Below, one piece after another: positions 9,576 to 18,910 of a stretch of 64,000 bases of DNA. Under the pieces are notes generated by a model that made no database searches, was not told the origin of the DNA, and worked only from the letters and a program-made list of their open reading frames with translations. A program made the position numbers and the translations under genes. Within the stretch, counting starts at the first letter, position 1, and each line of letters opens with the position of its first letter. The DNA is from Maribacter ulvicola (GTDB taxonomy: Bacteria; Bacteroidota; Bacteroidia; Flavobacteriales; Flavobacteriaceae): NCBI RefSeq assembly GCF_900155985.1, contig NZ_FTMA01000002.1:124001-188000 (forward strand). The letters run 5' to 3'.

Positions 9576-10973
9576 TTATTGAAATATTAATCGGTCTCGT
9601 TCACCATTTGATCCTACCATAACTATAACGGTCTTGCCGTATTTAGAAATAGCACCAAAAGCAGTGTAAGCATCATCAATATTACCTATTTCATAATCAT
9701 CTATTTTAACGATTACCTTTTCGGACAAGCCGTAACCTCTATAACGTTCCGGAACTCCGGTAATTTTTACGCCAGATGAAATTTTATATACTTTCTTATC
9801 GTGCTCGGTAAGGTTTTTTACTTCTAAGCCCATTTCGGGAACTACCAATTTTTGTCTTTCTTTTAAAACTAAAGGAAGTGTCAATAATTCTTTATCTCTA
9901 TCAATAACGAAGGCTAGTGTGTCTCCGGGTCTTTTTGTGGAAAGGTAACCGGTTAGGTCAGGGTATTTGTGAACTTTTATTTCATCGACCTTTTTAATGA
10001 TATCACCAACAACAATACCAGCTTCCTGTGCGGCGGATTCTTCCTCAACAAGTTCAATGAACACCCCATCAATATTATTGATACCTTTTTCAATGGCATC
10101 TCTAGTATTTACAGGCGCAGGTCTAATTCCCATGAAGCCTTTTTGCACATTACCGTATTCCAAAATATCTTGAACCACCTTTTTGGCAATATTACTTGGT
10201 ACTGCAAAAGAATAACCAACATAAGAACCGGTTTGTGAAGTAATGGCCGTGTTAATACCTACTAAATCACCATTGGTATTAACCAATGCACCGCCCGAGT
10301 TCCCTGGATTGACAGCTGCATCGGTTTGTATGAAAGATTGATTTCTTCCAAGATTACGAGCTTTAGCGCTTACAATACCGGCAGTAACAGTTGAAGTTAA
10401 GTTGAAAGGATTGCCAACAGCAAGTACCCATTCGCCAATTTTAGTATGATCAGAATCACCAAAAGCTAGATAAGGTAGCTTTTCCTTTGGGTCAATTTTA
10501 ATTAGAGCAATGTCAGAATTAGGATCCGTGCCAATTAATTCTGCATTATAAGTTCTGTTGTTGTTCAGGGTGACCTGTAATTGAGTTGCTTTGTTAATAA
10601 CATGGTTATTGGTAACAATGTAGCCGTCAGACGAGATAATGACTCCTGATCCGGTGCCTACCTGTGGTACTGCGCTTCTGCTAGTGCCATAAAAAAAATC
10701 GAATATAGTTGTAGGCCCTTGGCTAAGTGTTATATTCTTAACATGGACTACGGCGTTCACTGTATTTTCTGCAGCTATAGTAAAATCAACTTCATTTATA
10801 CCGGCACCCCTGGCAGAGGTTGGTGTGTAGCTAGTGTTTACAACGCTACCATTATTCTCTTGGCTAATTATAGTAAAATTTTCCTTTTGGAAAAATAGTA
10901 TGTAAGCACCTAATGTAATTGCACCGGCAAAAACGGATACAAACAAGAGACTTGCTAATCTTTTCATATTCAT
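9576..10973 (-). CDS. periplasmic serine protease of the HtrA/DegP/DegQ family
   Basis: 465 residues. An N-terminal membrane segment or signal (about 4-28), then a trypsin-like domain with the catalytic triad His124 (TNNHVI), Asp154 (SDIALIKI) and Ser226 (NPGNSGGALV), then one clear PDZ domain (about 265-355) and a degenerate second one to the end (about 365-465). HtrA proteases degrade or refold misfolded envelope proteins. The flexible FDFFYGTSRS stretch before the core fits an LA loop. It stands alone with its own promoter and terminator, divergent from dapF. Confidence 0.95.
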   Translation of the reverse strand: MNMKRLASLLFVSVFAGAITLGAYILFFQKENFTIISQENNGSVVNTSYTPTSARGAGINEVDFTIAAENTVNAVVHVKNITLSQGPTTIFDFFYGTSRSAVPQVGTGSGVIISSDGYIVTNNHVINKATQLQVTLNNNRTYNAELIGTDPNSDIALIKIDPKEKLPYLAFGDSDHTKIGEWVLAVGNPFNLTSTVTAGIVSAKARNLGRNQSFIQTDAAVNPGNSGGALVNTNGDLVGINTAITSQTGSYVGYSFAVPSNIAKKVVQDILEYGNVQKGFMGIRPAPVNTRDAIEKGINNIDGVFIELVEEESAAQEAGIVVGDIIKKVDEIKVHKYPDLTGYLSTKRPGDTLAFVIDRDKELLTLPLVLKERQKLVVPEMGLEVKNLTEHDKKVYKISSGVKITGVPERYRGYGLSEKVIVKIDDYEIGNIDDAYTAFGAISKYGKTVIVMVGSNGERDRLIFQ

Positions 10974-10995
10974 TAAATTTTTAACGCATTATACA

Positions 10996-11003
10996 CAAAA
11001 TTA
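10996..11003 (-). promoter_or_regulatory. -7 promoter element of the HtrA gene (TAATTTTG)
   Basis: Minus-strand TAATTTTG, 23 bases before the ATG; no sure -33 element. Confidence 0.55.
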
Positions 11004-11071
11004 CTTGTTTTTATGTTATTTAGTAAGCGTTTAACTAGTTTTTAACTACCGGGTCAGAAGCAAATATATGC

Positions 11072-11079
11072 TATCTTTG
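11072..11079 (+). promoter_or_regulatory. -7 promoter element of the dapF operon (TATCTTTG)
   Basis: TATCTTTG lies 17 bases before the dapF ATG at 11096, which gives a very short leader and argues for ATG 11096 over a TTG at 11090. Confidence 0.6.
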
Positions 11080-11095
11080 AGTCTTTATTTTGAGC

Positions 11096-11872
11096 ATGGA
11101 AAAAACGTTTTATAAATATCAAGGTACAGGAAATGATTTTGTGATGATAGACAATCGCAAAGAGCAATTTCCTAAAGAGGATACACAATTAATAGCTAAT
11201 ATATGCCATAGAAGATTTGGGGTGGGTGCAGACGGACTTATTTTATTGGAAAATGATGATGCTACCGACTTTAGAATGGTATATTATAATGCTGATGGAA
11301 GAGAAGGAAGCATGTGTGGTAATGGTGGAAGGTGTATTGTAGCCTTTGCCCATTTTCTAGAAATCATAAAAAAAGACACCGTTTTTATTGCAGTAGATGG
11401 TTTGCATGAAGCAACTATCGTCAATGATATTGTCAGTCTTAAAATGACAGATGTTGGTGAGGTTAAAGAGAAATCCAATGCTTTGTTTATGGACACTGGT
11501 TCTCCGCATCATGTGCAGATGGTGAAAGAACTAAAGTCCTTAGATCTTGCAAAAGAAGGAGCTCGTTTGCGCTATAGTATATATGGAGAAAAGGGTAGTA
11601 ATATCAATTTTGTGGAAGAAAATGCTGAAGGTGGATTTGATATAAGAACGTACGAACGCGGTGTTGAAGATGAAACCTTATCATGTGGTACAGGGGTAAC
11701 GGCTGTTGCTTTAGGTATGTATCACTTGGGTAATACAAGTGAAAGGACCATTGCGGTAAATGCAATAGGGGGGCATCTAGAAGTTACTTTTCAAGAAGAA
11801 CAGGGTGTTTTTAGTAATATCTTTCTTAAAGGAGAAGCAAAACAAGTATTTAAGGGCGAACTAACGTGGTAA
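11096..11872 (+). CDS. dapF: diaminopimelate epimerase
   Basis: 258 residues. Converts LL- to meso-diaminopimelate for peptidoglycan and lysine. Both catalytic cysteines are visible, in SMCGNGGRC (near 70) and LSCGTGVTAV (near 198), and the N-terminus has YQGTGNDFVMIDNR. I place the start at ATG 11096; the frame is open from a TTG two codons earlier. The stop overlaps the start of a GNAT gene by seven bases, and mltG follows, so this is a three-gene operon with a cell-wall theme. dapA lies elsewhere in the window (36506). Confidence 0.96.
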   Translation: MEKTFYKYQGTGNDFVMIDNRKEQFPKEDTQLIANICHRRFGVGADGLILLENDDATDFRMVYYNADGREGSMCGNGGRCIVAFAHFLEIIKKDTVFIAVDGLHEATIVNDIVSLKMTDVGEVKEKSNALFMDTGSPHHVQMVKELKSLDLAKEGARLRYSIYGEKGSNINFVEENAEGGFDIRTYERGVEDETLSCGTGVTAVALGMYHLGNTSERTIAVNAIGGHLEVTFQEEQGVFSNIFLKGEAKQVFKGELTW

Positions 11873-12390
11873 CATTAAAAGGAGATAAGATATATCTAAG
11901 GGCCTTAGAACAAAAGGATCTCCAATTTTTATATGAACTTGAGAATGATACTAGTGTTTGGGAAGTAAGCGGAACGGTTACGCCGTATTCTAAAGATGTG
12001 TTGCAACTCTATCTAGATAGTGCTCACAGAGATATTTATGACGTAAAGCAATTAAGGTTGGTGATAAGTTCAAAAGAACATAACGCTGTTGGTCTAATAG
12101 ATGTTTTTGATTTTGAACCAAATCATAAACGCGCAGGTATTGGTATAGTTGTTTTAGATAAAAATCAAAGAAATAAAGGAATAGGAGCAGAGGCTATAAC
12201 CCTTTTGTGTAATTATTTATTTGATGTATTGGGTTTGAAACAGGTTTTTGCAAATATTTTAGAAGAAAATGCTCCTAGTTTACATTTATTTAAAAAGCTA
12301 GGATTTCTAGAAGTTGGGGTTAAAAAAGATTGGGTGAGGTTTAAGAATGTATATAAGAATGAAGTATTATTGCAAAAAATAAATAGCTAA
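11866..12390 (+). CDS. GNAT N-acetyltransferase, RimJ/RimL/SpeG-like
   Basis: 174 residues, starting at a GTG inside the end of dapF. The N-terminus LKGDKIYLRALEQKDLQFLYELEND and the acetyl-CoA site NQRNKGIGAEAITLL (near 105) followed by a NAPSLHLFKKLGF-type C-terminus place it in the RimJ/RimL-like branch, which acetylates protein N-termini, polyamines or small amines. Substrate unknown. It overlaps dapF by seven bases and mltG by one (TAATG), so its expression is tied to both. Confidence 0.88.
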   Translation: MVTLKGDKIYLRALEQKDLQFLYELENDTSVWEVSGTVTPYSKDVLQLYLDSAHRDIYDVKQLRLVISSKEHNAVGLIDVFDFEPNHKRAGIGIVVLDKNQRNKGIGAEAITLLCNYLFDVLGLKQVFANILEENAPSLHLFKKLGFLEVGVKKDWVRFKNVYKNEVLLQKINS

Positions 12391-13433
12391 TGTATATCAA
12401 GCGCATTTTGTTGGGCGTAATGCTCTTAGGTTTAATTGGAGGTGGGATCTTTGCTTATACCGTTTACGGAACATTTTTTACATCTAACACTAGTTTTAAA
12501 AATGATACAGCAATAGTTTTTATTCCTACGGATGCTAAGATTATTGATTTAGAAGAACGACTTTCTCCAATTTTGGAAGATTTTAATTCGTTTAAATCAG
12601 CGGCAAAGAGAAAAGGTTATTTGGCTAATATAAAAGCAGGAAGGTATAAGATCGGTAAAGGGATGAACAATAATGATATTGTAAACTCATTACGAAGTAG
12701 GAATTTGCCTGTAAAAGTATCTTACAACAATCAAGAAAATATAAATGATTTAGCCGGAAGAATTGCTAGTCAAATAGAAGCTGATAGTGCTTCATTGGTA
12801 GCTGCATTTGATGATAAGGAATTTTTGAAGGCGAACGGATTTGATGATGCCAATAAGTTAGCATTATATATACCTAACAGTTATGAGTTCTTTTGGAATA
12901 CTTCGGCAGAATCATTTAGGGCTAGAATGCTTAAAGAATATAATCGTTTTTGGACAGATGCTCGAAAAGAGAAAGCCAGCGCACTTGGTTTAAAGCCCAA
13001 TGAGGTAATTGCTTTGGCGTCGATCGTTCATAAAGAAACAGCCAAAGTAGATGAAAGGCCAACGGTAGCCGGGGTGTATTTAAATAGATTAAGAAAAAGA
13101 ATGTTATTACAGGCGGACCCTACTGTTATCTATGCTATTAAGAAAGAAACTGGAAATTTTGATACCGTAATAAAACGAGTTTTGTATAAAGACTTAGAAT
13201 TGGATTCTCCTTATAACACGTATAAATACGCAGGTTTGCCACCGGGACCTATTGCCATGCCGGACATAAGTGCAATAGATGCTGTTTTAAATCCTAAAAA
13301 GCACAACTATTACTATTTTGTGGCGAACGTAGAAAAATTCGGTTATCATATGTTCGCAGAGAATTTAGCGCAGCATAACCGGAATAAAGCACAGTACATC
13401 CGTTGGATTAATGCTCAGAAAATCAATAGGTAA
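12390..13433 (+). CDS. mltG: endolytic murein transglycosylase MltG
   Basis: 347 residues. A single N-terminal membrane helix (about 5-25), a LysM-like region, then the YceG catalytic domain with PNSYEFFW (near 166), the signature ASIVHKETAK (near 210; the conserved Glu of the KET is kept, the first Glu of ASIVEKE is His here) and LQADPTVIYAI near 247, then YAGLPPGPIAMPD near 283. It cleaves nascent glycan strands at the inner membrane and probably sets their length. TAATG start overlap with the GNAT gene. Confidence 0.94.
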   Translation: MYIKRILLGVMLLGLIGGGIFAYTVYGTFFTSNTSFKNDTAIVFIPTDAKIIDLEERLSPILEDFNSFKSAAKRKGYLANIKAGRYKIGKGMNNNDIVNSLRSRNLPVKVSYNNQENINDLAGRIASQIEADSASLVAAFDDKEFLKANGFDDANKLALYIPNSYEFFWNTSAESFRARMLKEYNRFWTDARKEKASALGLKPNEVIALASIVHKETAKVDERPTVAGVYLNRLRKRMLLQADPTVIYAIKKETGNFDTVIKRVLYKDLELDSPYNTYKYAGLPPGPIAMPDISAIDAVLNPKKHNYYYFVANVEKFGYHMFAENLAQHNRNKAQYIRWINAQKINR

Positions 13434-13515
13434 GCTTTCATCCGAATTTTAGTACTTGTTAACTAAATCTGTATTCTTTTAACAGAACCTTCTTAAACTA
13501 TAACAATTTCAGAAC

Positions 13516-13523
13516 TACCTTTG
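13516..13523 (+). promoter_or_regulatory. -7 promoter element (TACCTTTG) before the lysozyme-like gene
   Basis: TACCTTTG 58 bases before the ATG at 13581, in the 147-base gap after mltG. It suggests the lysozyme-like gene has its own transcript. Confidence 0.55.
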
Positions 13524-13580
13524 CGGCAGAAATTTAAGCAAGCAAATAGTAGTAGCCGTAAGTCTTAAGAAATATATGAT

Positions 13581-14210
13581 ATGAGAAGATGGATATTAGC
13601 AAGTTGTCCTCTTGTTGTGATGTTCATTTTATCTGGTTATGGTTTTAAACCGTTTTCGGTTGAAGTGCCTAAGCAGTTAAAAGTGAAGAAATCAATTTTG
13701 GTTTCTAATCCTCAAGAAGAGGCTATATTGGCAAATTATCAAATCGCTCCCCCCTTTCTTGGTAGTCAATTTATAGGTTTTAAAGAAGCGTTAGCTTTTA
13801 AAGAGTCTCAAGGTAATTATTTTGTAACAAATACATATGGTTACCTGGGTAAATATCAATTTGGTCTAGGTACACTAGAGTTGGTTGGTGTTTATGATGG
13901 TAATAAGTTTTTGAACAACCCTGTGTTGCAAGAAAAAGTATTTCATGTTAACACATCTAGAAATAAATGGATCTTAAGAAAGGATATTAAACGCTATGTT
14001 GGTGTAAAAATGAATGGTATTCTGGTGACGGAATCGGGTATTCTGGCTGCAGCACATTTAGCAGGTCCTGGTAACGTTAAGTTATATCTTAGATCTCACG
14101 GTCGTATGGAGATTTCAGATGGTTATGGTACTAGTATTTCCAATTATATGAAAAAGTTTTCGGGCTACGATGTTTCTATGATAAAGGCAAGGCGTAATCC
14201 TAGAGTATAA
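13581..14210 (+). CDS. secreted lysozyme-like/lytic transglycosylase-like protein
   Basis: 209 residues. A signal peptide or anchor (about 1-22), a linker, then a domain with FKEALAFKESQGNYFVTNT near 68-86, where the Glu in FKESQGNY looks like the catalytic Glu of the lysozyme-like fold, followed by GYLGKYQFG and ILAAAHLAGPGNVKLYL (near 152), both typical of transglycosylase-fold proteins. Probably cleaves or binds peptidoglycan in the periplasm. No LysM motif seen. It follows mltG but has its own promoter element and ends in a terminator. Confidence 0.8.
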   Translation: MRRWILASCPLVVMFILSGYGFKPFSVEVPKQLKVKKSILVSNPQEEAILANYQIAPPFLGSQFIGFKEALAFKESQGNYFVTNTYGYLGKYQFGLGTLELVGVYDGNKFLNNPVLQEKVFHVNTSRNKWILRKDIKRYVGVKMNGILVTESGILAAAHLAGPGNVKLYLRSHGRMEISDGYGTSISNYMKKFSGYDVSMIKARRNPRV

Positions 14211-14330
14211 GAATTTGGGTAAATAGTCATGGAGCAGGTCTATGATGTGTTGTGGTGAAATTATAATTTATAGTTCAGCACAAGTGTAGAAGTATTTAGA
14301 CCTCAATTATAGGCTATGTATGAAAATGGA

Positions 14331-14363
14331 AAACCTTGGTATTTATTTATCAAGGTTTTTTTT
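14331..14363 (+). terminator. intrinsic terminator, shared between convergent genes
   Basis: AAACCTTG/CAAGGTTT stem (14331-14338 with 14351-14358), then an eight-T run on the plus strand, overlapping the stop codon of the convergent methylase gene. Confidence 0.85.
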
Positions 14364-15084
14364 ATGCCTGAATAATAAAAATAGCAGGTCTTTTATGTAA
14401 ATCTACATTCTCTCTTTTCCAGTTTATGGCGGTTTTTGTTTTAATGTATTCTGTTGGTAATGTGATATCGGCAGCTACACAAATTCGTGTACTTGGAGCA
14501 AGTGTTTTAATCAGCTCTTCTAGCATTTTATTGTTACGGTACGGTGTTTCAATAAATACTTGAGATTGACTGTCTTCTTTTGATTTACGTTCCAAGTTCT
14601 TAATGTACTTTTTTCGGTCAGAACTATCTATAGGTAGGTAACCGTTAAAAGCAAAATTTTGACCGTTCATACCACTTGCCATTAGGGCTAATAGAATAGA
14701 AGAAGGACCAACCAAAGGAATTACTTGAATGTTTTTATCGTGTGCAATTTTAACTACGGCAGCTCCTGGGTCTGCAATACCTGGGCAGCCAGCTTCAGAA
14801 AGTATTCCTACATCAAAACCATCTAAACATGGATTTAAAAAACTTGGAATATCGGTAGCCTCGGTAAATTTATTTAATACAAAAAGTTTTAAGCTTGGTT
14901 GTGATTTCCTAGGGCTGATTTTCTTTATAAAACGACGAGCGGTTTTTTCATTCTCAACAACGTAGTAATCTAACTTTTCAATAGTTTGTTTAATTGAAAT
15001 GGGTAAAACCTCTAAAGGTGGCATTTCGCCTAAGGTGGTAGGAATTAAATATACTTTCCCTGATTTTCCGTTTTGTGTGCTCAT
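14362..15084 (-). CDS. RsmI-like SAM-dependent methyltransferase (tetrapyrrole methylase fold)
   Basis: 240 residues. Tetrapyrrole-methylase-fold signs: VYLIPTTLGEMPPLEVLP at the start, DVGILSEAGCPGIADPG near 92-108, and VIPLVGPSSILLALMASG near 120. RsmI methylates the ribose of C1402 in 16S rRNA. This protein is shorter than classical RsmI (about 280) and the LIPTTLG start differs from the usual VATPIGN, so it belongs to a related branch and may have another substrate. Its ATG directly precedes the stop of the LMW-PTP gene, so the two are co-transcribed with dnaA upstream. Confidence 0.85.
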   Translation of the reverse strand: MSTQNGKSGKVYLIPTTLGEMPPLEVLPISIKQTIEKLDYYVVENEKTARRFIKKISPRKSQPSLKLFVLNKFTEATDIPSFLNPCLDGFDVGILSEAGCPGIADPGAAVVKIAHDKNIQVIPLVGPSSILLALMASGMNGQNFAFNGYLPIDSSDRKKYIKNLERKSKEDSQSQVFIETPYRNNKMLEELIKTLAPSTRICVAADITLPTEYIKTKTAINWKRENVDLHKRPAIFIIQA

Positions 15085-15537
15085 CTAATATTGTTCTAAT
15101 CTGGCGGCTATATAATTGCAAGCCTGGTCAATCATTTGGTATACATTTTCAAATCCGTCTTCAGCATCATGGTAAGGGTCTGGAACTTCTTTGTTTAAGG
15201 GGCTAATTTCATTTAAAATTAACCTCACTTTTTCAGTATCCGCCTTATTTCTTGCGCTATTTGTAATGTTGGTATAATTGCTTTTGTCCATAGCATATAT
15301 GATATCAAAAGCGTCAAAATCAGAAACGTTAAATTTTCTGCATACCTGCTTGCTTATATCCAAGCCATGTGCTTTGGCTACCTTTATAGATCTTGGGTCT
15401 GGTGCATTTCCTATGTGATAACCTCCGGTCCCTGCTGAGTCAACATATATTTTGGTTGCATCAACTTTACTTTTTAGTATGCCTTCTGCCAATGGAGATC
15501 TGCAAATATTACCAAGGCAAACCATTAGCACCTTCAT
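15085..15537 (-). CDS. low-molecular-weight protein-tyrosine phosphatase
   Basis: 150 residues. The phosphate loop C7-LGNIC-R13-S and the general-acid DPY loop (VPDPYHDAEDGFENV near 119) are both intact, and the length is standard. It dephosphorylates phosphotyrosine, in bacteria often controlling surface polysaccharide synthesis; the target is unknown here. Close spacing to dnaA (12 bases) and the methylase (none) suggests one transcript. Confidence 0.93.
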   Translation of the reverse strand: MKVLMVCLGNICRSPLAEGILKSKVDATKIYVDSAGTGGYHIGNAPDPRSIKVAKAHGLDISKQVCRKFNVSDFDAFDIIYAMDKSNYTNITNSARNKADTEKVRLILNEISPLNKEVPDPYHDAEDGFENVYQMIDQACNYIAARLEQY

Positions 15538-15549
15538 TCAGAGTAAGTA

Positions 15550-16974
15550 TTAAGAAAATTTATTAGTTAGGTCGTCTATATATTTACGAAACTGTTTATC
15601 GGTTTCTGCCAAATTATCTACCGTTTTACATGCGTGTAGAACAGTTGCGTGGTCACGCTTGCCAATTTGAGAGCCTATACTAGCTAATGAAGCTTTAGTA
15701 AACTTCTTAGCAAAGAACATAGCTAATTGTCTTGCTTGAACAATATGTCTTTTTCTAGTTTTAGACTGTAAGGTAGCAACATCCATTTCAAAGTAATCTG
15801 AAACTACTTTTTGAATGTAGTCAATAGATACTTCTCGTTTGGTGTTTTTTACGAACTTTTCTACAACTTGTTGAGCAAGTTCAATAGTAACTTCTCTTTT
15901 GTTTAAAGTAGACTGTGCGATCAAAGAAATAATAGCGCCTTCTAATTCCCTAATATTGGTTTTAATATGTTTGGCAACATATTCAATAATATCTTCTGGT
16001 ATTTCTACACCATCTCTATATAATTTATTCTTTAAAATAGAGATTCTTGTTTCGTAATCCGGACTCTGTAGTTCCGCAGATAATCCCCATTTAAAACGAG
16101 AAAGTAGGCGTTGTTCAATATCCTGCATATCTACAGGGGCTTTGTCCGATGTAAGGATTACTTGTTTTCCGTTTTGGTGTAAATGGTTGAAAATATGGAA
16201 AAATACATCTTGTGTACCAGATTTTCCCGATAAAAATTGAACATCGTCAATAATTAATACATCTATTAATTGATAGAAATGAATAAAGTCATTTCGTGTA
16301 TTTTTCTTGACCGATTCAATATATTGTTGCGTAAACTTTTCTGCAGAAATATATAGAACGGTACGTTCAGGGTATTTGTCTTTTATTTCAACACCAATAG
16401 CATGTGCCAAGTGCGTTTTGCCAAGACCAACACCGCCAAATACTAACAATGGATTAAATGATGTTCCTCCTGGTTTGTTTGCTACCGCCATACCGGCAGA
16501 TCTAGCCAAACGGTTAGAGTCGCCTTCTAGGAAGTTGTCAAAGTTATAATTAGGATTTAACTGCGATTCTATTTTTATATTTCTAATTCCTGGAATTACG
16601 AAAGGATTACGTAATTCTGGATTTTTAGATTTGATCGGCACATCCATTTCTTGGGCAGCCATTGCACCTCTATTGGAACTAGGAATTTTTTCGGTAAAAG
16701 GTTCTTTGTTACCATAGGTGTTTTCCATTCTAATGATATACACCAACTTTGCAGATTCTCCTAATTCTTTAGTTAAAGCAACTTTTAAAAGTTTAACATA
16801 ATGTTCTTCTAGCCATTCGTAAAAGAATTTACTTGGCACTTGAATGCTTAATGCGTTTTCTGAAAGTTTAATAGGTTTAATAGGCTCAAACCAAGTTTTG
16901 AATGCCTGCGGTTGGATATTATCCTTAATAAACACCAAACAGTTTTTCCATACGGAATTTGCAGTCACACTCAT
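15550..16974 (-). CDS. dnaA: chromosomal replication initiator protein DnaA
   Basis: 474 residues in the usual four-part layout: N-terminal oligomerisation region (1-85), linker (85-135), AAA+ domain with Walker A GGVGLGKTHL (about 180-189) and Walker B LIIDDVQFLSG (near 238), sensor region LLSRFKWG, and C-terminal DNA-binding domain with the DnaA signature IGKRDHATVLHACKTV (near 443). It opens the replication origin. dnaN is not adjacent, as is usual in Bacteroidota, and no DnaA-box cluster lies in the upstream gap. Confidence 0.98.
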   Translation of the reverse strand: MSVTANSVWKNCLVFIKDNIQPQAFKTWFEPIKPIKLSENALSIQVPSKFFYEWLEEHYVKLLKVALTKELGESAKLVYIIRMENTYGNKEPFTEKIPSSNRGAMAAQEMDVPIKSKNPELRNPFVIPGIRNIKIESQLNPNYNFDNFLEGDSNRLARSAGMAVANKPGGTSFNPLLVFGGVGLGKTHLAHAIGVEIKDKYPERTVLYISAEKFTQQYIESVKKNTRNDFIHFYQLIDVLIIDDVQFLSGKSGTQDVFFHIFNHLHQNGKQVILTSDKAPVDMQDIEQRLLSRFKWGLSAELQSPDYETRISILKNKLYRDGVEIPEDIIEYVAKHIKTNIRELEGAIISLIAQSTLNKREVTIELAQQVVEKFVKNTKREVSIDYIQKVVSDYFEMDVATLQSKTRKRHIVQARQLAMFFAKKFTKASLASIGSQIGKRDHATVLHACKTVDNLAETDKQFRKYIDDLTNKFS

Positions 16975-17176
16975 AATAAATTATACTCTTTTAATGGTTA
17001 GTGTTGAGCTATAAGTGATTAAAAGAAATCAATATAGGTTCTCGTTCAACTTGGGCAAATATGTGAACAAATTATTGAAAAAAAAAATCGATTGTCATTG
17101 AATTTGACCTTTTTTTTTCTCATGTTCGTCAACTTTTCAGGGGATCTTTTAAATATATACTTTTTACTTTAAATAA

Positions 17177-17575
17177 ATGCGCACAAACGAAATTTCTTTT
17201 AGAATTAGATACAGTGAAACGGACCAAATGGGAGTTGTTTATCATGGAAACTATGCTCAATACTTAGAGTTGTCTAGAGTTGAATGGTTAAGATCCTTGG
17301 GGATATCCTATAAAACTATGGAGGAAGGGGGAATTATGCTTCCTGTAATTAGTTTGTCCATAAATTATTTGAAACCTGCTTTGTATGATGATTTGATAAC
17401 TGTTAAAGTTTTGTTGAGTAAAAAACCTGCTGTTAGAATTGAGTTTGATTACGAGATAATCAATGAAGCTGGAGATTTGTTAGCTACGGCAAATACGGTG
17501 TTGGTTTTTATGGATATGAAACGCAAAAGACCAACGAAGTGTCCGCAAATACTTTTAGATAAACTGGAGTATTAG
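17177..17575 (+). CDS. YbgC-type acyl-CoA thioesterase (hotdog fold)
   Basis: 132 residues, a single 4-hydroxybenzoyl-CoA-thioesterase-like hotdog domain. The active-site stretch RYSETDQMGVVYHGNY keeps the catalytic Asp (D16) and is followed by YLELSRVEWLR. Hydrolyses acyl-CoA thioesters; in other bacteria YbgC sits with the Tol-Pal system, but here it stands alone between dnaA (divergent) and YigZ (convergent). Confidence 0.92.
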   Translation: MRTNEISFRIRYSETDQMGVVYHGNYAQYLELSRVEWLRSLGISYKTMEEGGIMLPVISLSINYLKPALYDDLITVKVLLSKKPAVRIEFDYEIINEAGDLLATANTVLVFMDMKRKRPTKCPQILLDKLEY

Positions 17576-17578
17576 AAA

Positions 17579-18181
17579 CTATTCAATTTTCTTTATTTCT
17601 AATTTATGATAGGCTTTTAAAAGTTCTATTGTTTTTTTGAATTCACTTTTATTAATAGACAATATCATTTTGCATTTCAGATGTAAATCTTGAGATACAA
17701 TATTTAGTTGATGTTTTTTTACCAAACGCATTACAATATCCATTTCAGAATATTCAAATGTTACTGATAATTGCTGTTGTAAGACGTTCGTAATTATTAC
17801 GGCATTTTCTAAAGCTAGTTTAGCTGCTTCTTTGTAAGCACTTATCAATCCGCCTACGCCTAGTTTTGTTCCACCGAAAACACGAACCACGGCAACTAAG
17901 GTATTAGTGACATCAAAAGATTGTAATTGACCGTAAATGGGCATACCGGCGGAGTTATTCGGTTCTCCGTCGTCGTTTGCACGATACGATTTGGTTTCAA
18001 CGCCCATTTGCCATGCGTAGCATACGTGATTGGCGGTTGGGTATTTTTTTCTTAATGCTTCTATGTGTTCTTTAATAGTATCTTCGTCAGAAACAGGAAA
18101 ACAATACCCGTAAAACTTACTCTTACGCTCTTTGAACAAAATAGGTTCAGATGGTTTAGAGATAGTTCTATAAGTGTCCAT
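17579..18181 (-). CDS. YigZ/IMPACT-family protein
   Basis: 200 residues. The N-terminal UPF0029/Impact domain has FKERKSKFYGYCFPV, NHVCYAWQMG and NDDGEPNNSAGMPIYGQL (near 74-92) and VVRVFGGTKLGVGGL (near 100). A C-terminal DUF1949-like ferredoxin fold follows. Its bacterial role is unclear; eukaryotic IMPACT modulates translation control. Ends three bases from the convergent thioesterase stop. Confidence 0.93.
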   Translation of the reverse strand: MDTYRTISKPSEPILFKERKSKFYGYCFPVSDEDTIKEHIEALRKKYPTANHVCYAWQMGVETKSYRANDDGEPNNSAGMPIYGQLQSFDVTNTLVAVVRVFGGTKLGVGGLISAYKEAAKLALENAVIITNVLQQQLSVTFEYSEMDIVMRLVKKHQLNIVSQDLHLKCKMILSINKSEFKKTIELLKAYHKLEIKKIE

Positions 18182-18307
18182 TGGTTAATTAGATTTGTAT
18201 TGAGGGAATATCATTATGTTCTGACCAAAGGCGACCAGAATAGTATTAAATTTAAAATTAACAAAGGTTAAACTTGAAAAAAGAAGGTTAAACGTTAAAT
18301 ACATCCT

Positions 18308-18910
18308 TTAAAGATGGCTTAAAGTTTCAAGAACATCTTCTTTGCCTACTTGCAGGTTCCAACAATGAATGCCAAGTTTAGATGCACTATCCGTATTTTC
18401 TTTGGTGTCGTCTAAAAAGAAGGTTTCCTCTGCAATTAGGTTATTTTCTTTTAAAACAAATTCATAAATATCTGCATTAGGTTTGCGCATTTTCATTTCT
18501 TGAGATAGGTAGAATACATCAAAGCAGTTTTTGAATCTATTATAGCGGTCCATTCCCATAGACTCTTTTACCTTATCAATATGTAAATCATTGGTGTTGC
18601 TTAATAAGAACAATCGGAATTTGTTATCGCTTTTTAATTTTTCAATGAATTCTAATCGTTCTTCAGGGAAATCTAAAATAATGGAATTCCATGCATCTTT
18701 AATTTGATCTTTAGAAGCGTTGGTGAAAATAGCCTGTAATTTATTCACGAATTCATCGGATGTCATTAAACCCATTTCATATTCTTTGAAAATGATATCT
18801 AAGGCTGGCGTTAACTTGGTGAATCCAAATTTTGCCATTTGTAATAAAGGGGCTTGCTTATCTAGGTTGATAAAAATATCGCCAAAATCAAATATGATGT
18901 TCTTAATCAT
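18308..18910 (-). CDS. HAD-superfamily hydrolase, YihX-like
   Basis: 200 residues. Motif I is FDFGDIFINLD with nucleophile Asp8, a helical cap follows (20-80), motif II is LFLLSNTND (near 103), motif III Lys lies in KMRKPNADIYEF (near 142) and motif IV is FFLDDTKENTDSA (near 165). It probably dephosphorylates a sugar phosphate. It overlaps the end of ribD by eight bases; a HAD phosphatase is one of the missing steps of riboflavin synthesis (dephosphorylation of the ribitylamino intermediate), so a role there is possible but not shown. Confidence 0.9.
   Translation of the reverse strand: MIKNIIFDFGDIFINLDKQAPLLQMAKFGFTKLTPALDIIFKEYEMGLMTSDEFVNKLQAIFTNASKDQIKDAWNSIILDFPEERLEFIEKLKSDNKFRLFLLSNTNDLHIDKVKESMGMDRYNRFKNCFDVFYLSQEMKMRKPNADIYEFVLKENNLIAEETFFLDDTKENTDSASKLGIHCWNLQVGKEDVLETLSHL

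Noticed and set aside
16975-17176. Possible replication origin upstream of dnaA
   Set aside because: Only one near match to a DnaA box (TTGTTCACA on the minus strand) and no cluster or DNA-unwinding layout beyond general AT richness.
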